A stretch of DNA of 64,000 bases from CAVPUA01 sp963828015 (lineage in GTDB: Bacteria > Actinomycetota > Actinomycetes > Mycobacteriales > Jatrophihabitantaceae), in NCBI GenBank assembly GCA_963828015.1, contig CAWHCD010000006.1, positions 1 through 64,000 of the forward strand, written 5' to 3'. Of this stretch, positions 59,689-64,000 are shown in pieces (within the stretch, counting starts at the first letter, position 1; every line of letters begins with the position of its first letter). The notes below the pieces were generated by a model. It was not told the DNA's origin, did not search any database, and saw only the letters and a list, made by a program, of their open reading frames with translations. Made by a program: the position numbers and the translations under genes.

Positions 59689-60501
59689 CTACCTTCGGTT
59701 GTAGGTGCCTGCGTCGACGGGCACGACGGTTCCGGTGATGAAGCGGGCGTCGTCGGACACCAACCACGTGATGGCATTCGACACGTCCAGTGGCTCGATC
59801 AGGTTGCCGCCGGGCAGGTCACTGGTGCAGGCGTTGGCCAGCGACGGATTCCACTTCGCCAGTTCCTCGATGGAGACGTTGCCGGCCATCGGGGTTCGGC
59901 AGGTGGTCGGGCAGACGGCATTCACTCGGATGCCGTGCGGGGCCCCGTAGTTCGCCCACGACCGCATCAGGCCGATGACGGCGTGTTTGGCCGCGGTGTA
60001 AGCCAGGAATCCGGGCTCGTTGGAGGCCACTCCTAGGAGGCCGGCGACCGAACTGGTGACCACGACCGCGCCTCCTTGACCGTCTTCAATCATCGCCGGC
60101 AGCGCAAAGCGCACGGTGTTCCAGACACCGGTCAGGTCGACCCCGATGACGTCGTCCCAGGCCCCCTCCGACTGGCCGCCGGCCGCGATTCCGGCGTTGG
60201 CCAGGACGATTCCCACCGGCCCGAGCTCGGCCCTGCCTTCGGCGAGCACTGCGCGTACCGCGGCCGCGTCGCGGACGTCGGCCTGGCGGGCCACGATACG
60301 GCGACCTTCGGCTTCCACTTCCTTCACCGTCTGGGCCAGATCTTCCGGTGTCGCCATCTCATACGAGACGTTCGAGATCTGTGCGCAGATATCGAACGCG
60401 ATGATGTCGGCGCCCTCTTGGGCCAACCGAACCGCGTGACTTCGACCCTGCCCGCGGGCTGCGCCGGAAATGAACGCGACCTTGCCATCCAGCTTTCCCA
60501 T
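59689..60501 (-). CDS. Mycofactocin-type short-chain dehydrogenase
   Basis: 270 aa. GKLDGKVAFISGAARGQGRS is the cofactor motif of the mycofactocin-coupled SDR group. The DICAQISNVSYEMATPEDLA insertion and the catalytic VVTSSVAGLLGVAS with YTAAKHAVIG follow, and the end is TGTVVPVDAGTYNRR. ATG 60501 follows GAGGAG; the longer frame to 60618 is not supported. It is related to the protein at 30698. Co-orientation with the P450 (74 bp apart) suggests that it oxidises the alcohol made by the P450. Confidence 0.9.
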   Translation of the reverse strand: MGKLDGKVAFISGAARGQGRSHAVRLAQEGADIIAFDICAQISNVSYEMATPEDLAQTVKEVEAEGRRIVARQADVRDAAAVRAVLAEGRAELGPVGIVLANAGIAAGGQSEGAWDDVIGVDLTGVWNTVRFALPAMIEDGQGGAVVVTSSVAGLLGVASNEPGFLAYTAAKHAVIGLMRSWANYGAPHGIRVNAVCPTTCRTPMAGNVSIEELAKWNPSLANACTSDLPGGNLIEPLDVSNAITWLVSDDARFITGTVVPVDAGTYNRR

Positions 60502-60574
60502 GTGTGCTCCTCGCGCTGCTAGACAGGCTTCCCACGGACACTGCGACGGGTCGTCGACAGCACGGAACTCTCGA

Positions 60575-61864
60575 TCAGGGCTGAGATTCAAACTCAATGT
60601 GGAGCGAACGCAAGCCATGTAGGACCCAGGTCGGCTCGTACTCGAACGGCCGCGCCACGTCTGGCCCGTGGTGCTCTTCGGACAGGCGAATGTTGCGCAG
60701 CCGGCTCAGCACGCATTCGATCGTGATCTGTCCCTCGGCGCGGGCGAGGGGTCCACCGGGGCACGAGTGGATGCCGCGCCCGAAGGCGATGTGCTCCTTC
60801 GCGTTCGCGCGGTCGGCCTGGAAATCCGCTGGAGACTCGAAGCGTTGCGGATCGCGATTCGCCGCACCAAGCATGAGCATCATCGTCGCGCCGGGCGGCA
60901 CGTCGACGCCGCCCACCGTAGCTCGGTGCCGGGCCAGGCGCGGGTTGCCCTTCACCGGGCTCTCAATCCGCAGCGCCTCCTCGATGAAGTTGCGGATACG
61001 TTCGGGATGGGTCCGCAACTCATGCTGCAGCTCGGGATCCTGCGCCAAGTACTTCATGCCAACGGCCAGCAGGCGCGCGGTCGTCTCCTGACCGGCCGCG
61101 AAGAGGAACGTGGCGATGCGCACCAGCGCATGGATGTCCGGGGTGGAGCCATCCGGGTACTTCGCCAAGGCCAGGTCGGTCAACACATCACTGCGCGGCT
61201 GACGCCGGCGATCCTCTAGATACTCCGCGAACCAGTCGTCGAGCCAGACCGCCGCGCCCGGGGACTGGGAGACGCCCTCACCCCCACCCAGTTGCATCTG
61301 ACCCGCCTGGGCCTCCCGCAGCCCGAAGCCCTCCCGGAAGGTCTCATGCTGCTCCTCGGGCACGCCTAACACGTCGGCGATGGCGAGCATCGAAAACGGC
61401 CGCGCGTAGGACGCGATGAACTCGCATCGACCCTGGTCCACGAGCCGGTCCAGCTGCTGATGGGCCTGACGGCGCATGAACTCCTCGTTCTCCTTGAGCC
61501 GCTTCGGAGTCATCACCCGCAACAGCAGCGACCGCTCACGGGTGTGCTCCGGCGGATCCATAGTCACCATGTCCTCCGAGCCCGGGAACAGGTGACGCGC
61601 AGTCGCGATGACCTCGCTCAGGTCGTCATCCACCACCGGCCGGGGTATCGGCAGGAACGGCCCAGACGTCGTGTTGCACGAGGAAAACGCCTCATGGTCA
61701 CGAAAAATCTCGTTCGCCTCGTCATAGCCCGTGACCGCGATGACATCGCCGTCGTGCCCAATCGGCAGCACGGGCGCCTTCGAGCGGAGGTTGTCGTAGT
61801 AGGGGTACGGGTCGTGCACCAGCTCCGGATCGCTGAAGAAATCGACCGTATCGAGATCCGTCAT
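60575..61864 (-). CDS. Cytochrome P450
   Basis: 429 aa soluble bacterial P450. The I-helix oxygen-binding motif is FAAGQETTA near residue 255, the K-helix ExxR is EEALRIESP, and the heme loop is FGRGIHSCPGGPLARAEGQI with the Cys ligand near residue 370. MTDLDTVDFFSDPELVHDPY is a typical N-terminus. ATG 61864 follows AGGTGGCAGGAC, which excludes the longer frame start at 62074. A ferredoxin is divergent on the other side and probably supplies electrons. A C-terminal copy of this gene is found at 41603-41876. Confidence 0.95.
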   Translation of the reverse strand: MTDLDTVDFFSDPELVHDPYPYYDNLRSKAPVLPIGHDGDVIAVTGYDEANEIFRDHEAFSSCNTTSGPFLPIPRPVVDDDLSEVIATARHLFPGSEDMVTMDPPEHTRERSLLLRVMTPKRLKENEEFMRRQAHQQLDRLVDQGRCEFIASYARPFSMLAIADVLGVPEEQHETFREGFGLREAQAGQMQLGGGEGVSQSPGAAVWLDDWFAEYLEDRRRQPRSDVLTDLALAKYPDGSTPDIHALVRIATFLFAAGQETTARLLAVGMKYLAQDPELQHELRTHPERIRNFIEEALRIESPVKGNPRLARHRATVGGVDVPPGATMMLMLGAANRDPQRFESPADFQADRANAKEHIAFGRGIHSCPGGPLARAEGQITIECVLSRLRNIRLSEEHHGPDVARPFEYEPTWVLHGLRSLHIEFESQP

Positions 61865-62063
61865 TGTCCTGCCACCTTCGGGCCCGCCCGAACCGCCCGG
61901 GATGATCGGGCTGTTGGGCATAAAGTTAGCAGCCGTGCCACCGGCGTCAAGGGGCTGGCTCCCGCCGCCGGCCAGACATCTGACGTAGACCTTGACGCCC
62001 TCGGGCGCGGTGACGTTGAATGCCGACATCGCCTCCCGCGGCAATGGGATGAGGTTCGCACCG
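61865..62063. promoter_or_regulatory. Divergent P450-ferredoxin promoter region
   Basis: This 199-bp gap separates the P450 start (minus) from the ferredoxin start (plus), so promoters for both should be here. I see no clear palindrome. Confidence 0.5.
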
Positions 62064-62267
62064 ATGAGGATCAAGGTCGACTACGACGCGTGCGAAAGCA
62101 ACGCGCTCTGTGTCTTGGCCGCACCGGAGGTGTTCGAGTTGCGCGAGGACGATTTCCTCTACCTGCTCACCGAAACTCCGGCCGAAAACCTACGCGCCAA
62201 GGTGGAGGCCGCCGTCTGGGCCTGCCCGAAACAAGCCCTGAAGATCGAGGACCGACCACGGCACTAA
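62064..62267 (+). CDS. P450-type 3Fe-4S ferredoxin
   Basis: 67 aa. MRIKVDYDACESNALCVLAA provides the first two Cys (C-x5-C), and AVWACPKQALKIED the third (CP). The missing fourth Cys of 4Fe-4S ferredoxins marks the [3Fe-4S] type that serves actinobacterial P450s. The start at 62064 gives the compact usual length; the longer frame to 61992 is unlikely. It is divergent from the P450, its likely partner. Confidence 0.92.
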   Translation: MRIKVDYDACESNALCVLAAPEVFELREDDFLYLLTETPAENLRAKVEAAVWACPKQALKIEDRPRH

Positions 62268-62583
62268 GTGCCGCCGTGCGAAATCCGTGCAGCAGTGCTT
62301 TCAACGGGCGAGCACACGGACCGTTAGGTGGTGAGCACGCATCGCAATCCGAATAGTCGTACTCGCCAGTGCGCATTCACAAGGAGCGCTCAGGATGAAG
62401 CCAGAGACACATTCACCGTCGTCGCGAATTCGTTATGTAATCAGTCCTTGACGAGTGGCATTTTGAGAGTAGGTTTCGACCAACTGATCGCGATCTTCGC
62501 ACGTCGGCCAGGCAAATTCTAGGTCCGAACAACAAATAGCGATTAGAGCCGGAGAAGTCTCAAACGGCTTAGAGGAGATGGTT
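62268..62583. other. Leader of the substrate-binding protein gene
   Basis: A plausible promoter, TTGACG (62448-62453), 16-bp spacer and TAGGTT (62470-62475), lies about 110 bp before the ATG at 62584. Nothing else was recognised. Confidence 0.45.
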
Positions 62584-64000
62584 ATGCGCCGCAATGCTGG
62601 TGACAGGACGCTCTTCCCGTTGCGTGCGCCTGCCCACAGGACGCGTGCGTCCCGGCATGCCTGCGCCGTAGCTCTTGTCGCGGTGGCGGTACTAGTGATC
62701 TCCGCCTGTTCGTCCTCGAAATCGTCATCCGGCGGCTCGTCATCGGCCGGCGCAAGCTCGTCGCAGGCGGTCGCCCCCGGGTCCGATGTGGGATTGTCGG
62801 CGTCCACGATCCGGATCGGCATGATCGCTGACGTGCAGACCTCGGTTGAGCCGGGGCTGTTCCAGAAGAACGTCGACGTGGTCAACGCGTGGGCGTCGAT
62901 CGTGAATGCGCAGGGCGGGCTGGCGGGTCGCCAAGTGGTCGTGGACTTTATCGATTCAAAGCTCGATCCGAACGCGACCCGCAATGCGCTGATCACCGCG
63001 TGCACGAAGGACTTCGCGCTCGTCGGCACGGCCGCGCTGGCGATCACCAGCGTCGCTGACATCGTGGCCTGCAAGGACTCCAGCGGTCAGGCCATCGGGA
63101 TGCCCGACATCGCTGGCATCACCTTCTCCACGCTGGAGAAGTGTGCACCCACCACGTACACGGCAACGGGCCTGGCAGGGGGTGAATGTTCGACCCTGAC
63201 CCAGCACCCGCAGACCTATACCGAGAGCATCGGCGACACCAAGTACCTGCTGGGGGTCTACCCTGGACTGCACGGAACGTGGCTGATCAACAACGACAGC
63301 CCGAACTCGAAACTGGCTGAACTGCCCACCTACACCGCCCAAGCCAATGCCGGCATCAAAAAGGACGGGCAAGGCTTCTACTACGGTTCCTCGAACGTGC
63401 CGCAGAGCTCACTGACCCCAATCGTGCAGGTGATGAAGTCGAGCGGCTCGACGTTCTCCATGAATGGCAACTCCCCCGGGAATGAGGTGCTTCTGCGGCG
63501 CGAGGCGGCGCTGCAGGGCCTCACCACCGTGAAGGTCTGGGAGTGCAACTCGGGCTGCTACGACTCGAGCTTCATCAAGCAGGGTGGAACGGAGGTCGAC
63601 GGCACCTACGCCCAGCTGCTCAATCTCCCGTTCTACTCGGAGTACAAGGACAACCCCGCCCTGTCCGCACTGGTGACCAAGCTCGGTAGCGTCAACGACA
63701 TCGACAACAACTCGCTCGAGTCCTACACCGCGGCGTTGCTCTTCCAGGACGCCGTTAACAAGGCCATCGCCAACGGCGGCACCCTCAACCGCTCGACGCT
63801 GTTCACCGCGCTCAAGGGCGAACACTCCTTCAACGCTCAAGGCATTATCGGCACCACCGATGTCGGCAACCGCAAGCCATCACCGTGCGACATCATCGTC
63901 CAGCTGAAGAACGGCGCGTACCAGCAGGTGTATCCGACCAAGGCCGGCACCTTCGACTGCAACAGCGCCAACCTGGTCACGTTCCAGATGGACGTCACCC
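62584..64000 (+). CDS. ABC substrate-binding lipoprotein, partial at right edge
   Basis: At least 472 residues, open to the window end. MRRNAGDRTLFPLRAPAHRT precedes the hydrophobic core VALVAVAVLVISAC with the lipobox Cys near residue 42, then a Ser-rich linker. STIRIGMIADVQTSVEPGLF and IVNAQGGLAGRQVVVDFIDS begin a type I periplasmic-binding fold as in branched-chain-type receptors. YGSSNVPQSSLTPIVQVMKS and LESYTAALLFQDAVNKAIAN follow. AGAGGAGATGGTT stands before the ATG. Only the C-terminal end is missing. It may belong to a transporter for the substrate of the P450 pathway. Confidence 0.9.
   Translation, partial: MRRNAGDRTLFPLRAPAHRTRASRHACAVALVAVAVLVISACSSSKSSSGGSSSAGASSSQAVAPGSDVGLSASTIRIGMIADVQTSVEPGLFQKNVDVVNAWASIVNAQGGLAGRQVVVDFIDSKLDPNATRNALITACTKDFALVGTAALAITSVADIVACKDSSGQAIGMPDIAGITFSTLEKCAPTTYTATGLAGGECSTLTQHPQTYTESIGDTKYLLGVYPGLHGTWLINNDSPNSKLAELPTYTAQANAGIKKDGQGFYYGSSNVPQSSLTPIVQVMKSSGSTFSMNGNSPGNEVLLRREAALQGLTTVKVWECNSGCYDSSFIKQGGTEVDGTYAQLLNLPFYSEYKDNPALSALVTKLGSVNDIDNNSLESYTAALLFQDAVNKAIANGGTLNRSTLFTALKGEHSFNAQGIIGTTDVGNRKPSPCDIIVQLKNGAYQQVYPTKAGTFDCNSANLVTFQMDVT

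Noticed and set aside
61460..62356. 298-aa plus-strand ORF over P450 and ferredoxin
   Set aside because: Shadow frame; both P450 and ferredoxin motifs are clear in their own frames.

Overview
The window reads as chromosomal DNA of a high-GC actinomycete. The evidence is the small MerR-type regulator BldC, Lsr2, an actinobacterial Orn next to tRNA-His, HisN-type histidinol phosphatase, GAF-ANTAR and STAS regulators, short-chain dehydrogenases of the mycofactocin-associated type, a class-E-like sortase motif (LAFTG) and IS481/IS110/IS3/IS6 traces. The genus cannot be fixed by reading; a Frankiales/Jatrophihabitans-like soil actinomycete is only a guess.

Layout. (1) 0.3-10.6 kb is a conserved backbone: a secreted DUF11 surface protein, tRNA-Lys, an MFS transporter, tRNA-His, orn, pterin carbinolamine dehydratase, bldC, a PEBP-like protein, a flavin reductase, an AidB-like acyl-CoA dehydrogenase, hisN and an aminotransferase. 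The aminotransferase looks like a hybrid, with the IVVNSFS segment present twice, 75 bp apart, in different codons. (2) 10.6-17.7 kb is accessory: two consecutive HEPN-like proteins with RX4H motifs, two divergent 124-aa membrane paralogues around a 34-bp tandem repeat, STAS and GAF-ANTAR regulators, a DUF2510/superinfection-immunity-like protein and IS3 scraps. (3) 17.9-40.7 kb is a catabolic island with intact reading frames and somewhat lower GC. It has an IclR regulator; a branched-chain-type ABC importer with a LivH-LivM-LivG triple fusion; E1 alpha/E1 beta plus a free lipoyl protein; a Baeyer-Villiger monooxygenase; dehydrogenases; a ThDP lyase; a ketosteroid-dehydrogenase-like flavoprotein; an HsaA-like monooxygenase; two amidohydrolases; a cyclase-family hydrolase; and VOC, CMD and SnoaL proteins. 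Uptake followed by oxidative ring opening of an alicyclic or aromatic compound is the natural reading; the substrate is unknown. (4) 40.8-41.9 kb, the island edge, has a broken Lsr2 lacking its DNA-binding half, an intact Lsr2 and the C-terminal scrap of a P450 whose full-length relative lies at 60.6-61.9 kb. (5) 42-57 kb is small backbone and accessory genes: CsbD, a sortase substrate, STAS, HNH endonuclease, DinB, GNAT, VOC, a GntR-controlled ABC exporter, IS110, MarR and others. A short dispersed repeat with core GCGGCAATTGCGG is scattered here and at 13.6-14.9 kb; none was seen in the catabolic island. (6) 57.8-64 kb is a second catabolic patch: TauD-type dioxygenase, cupin, IS relics, mycofactocin-type SDR, P450, ferredoxin, and a substrate-binding lipoprotein running off the window.

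Several GC-rich genes are split by single-base shifts (DUF11 protein, MFS transporter, sortase substrate, ABC permease/ATPase, IS110 transposase and smaller ones) with few or no in-frame stops within the homologous segments. This could be indel error in G/C runs or real decay; the island genes show none. Start sites were chosen by ribosome-binding site and family N-terminus where stated.
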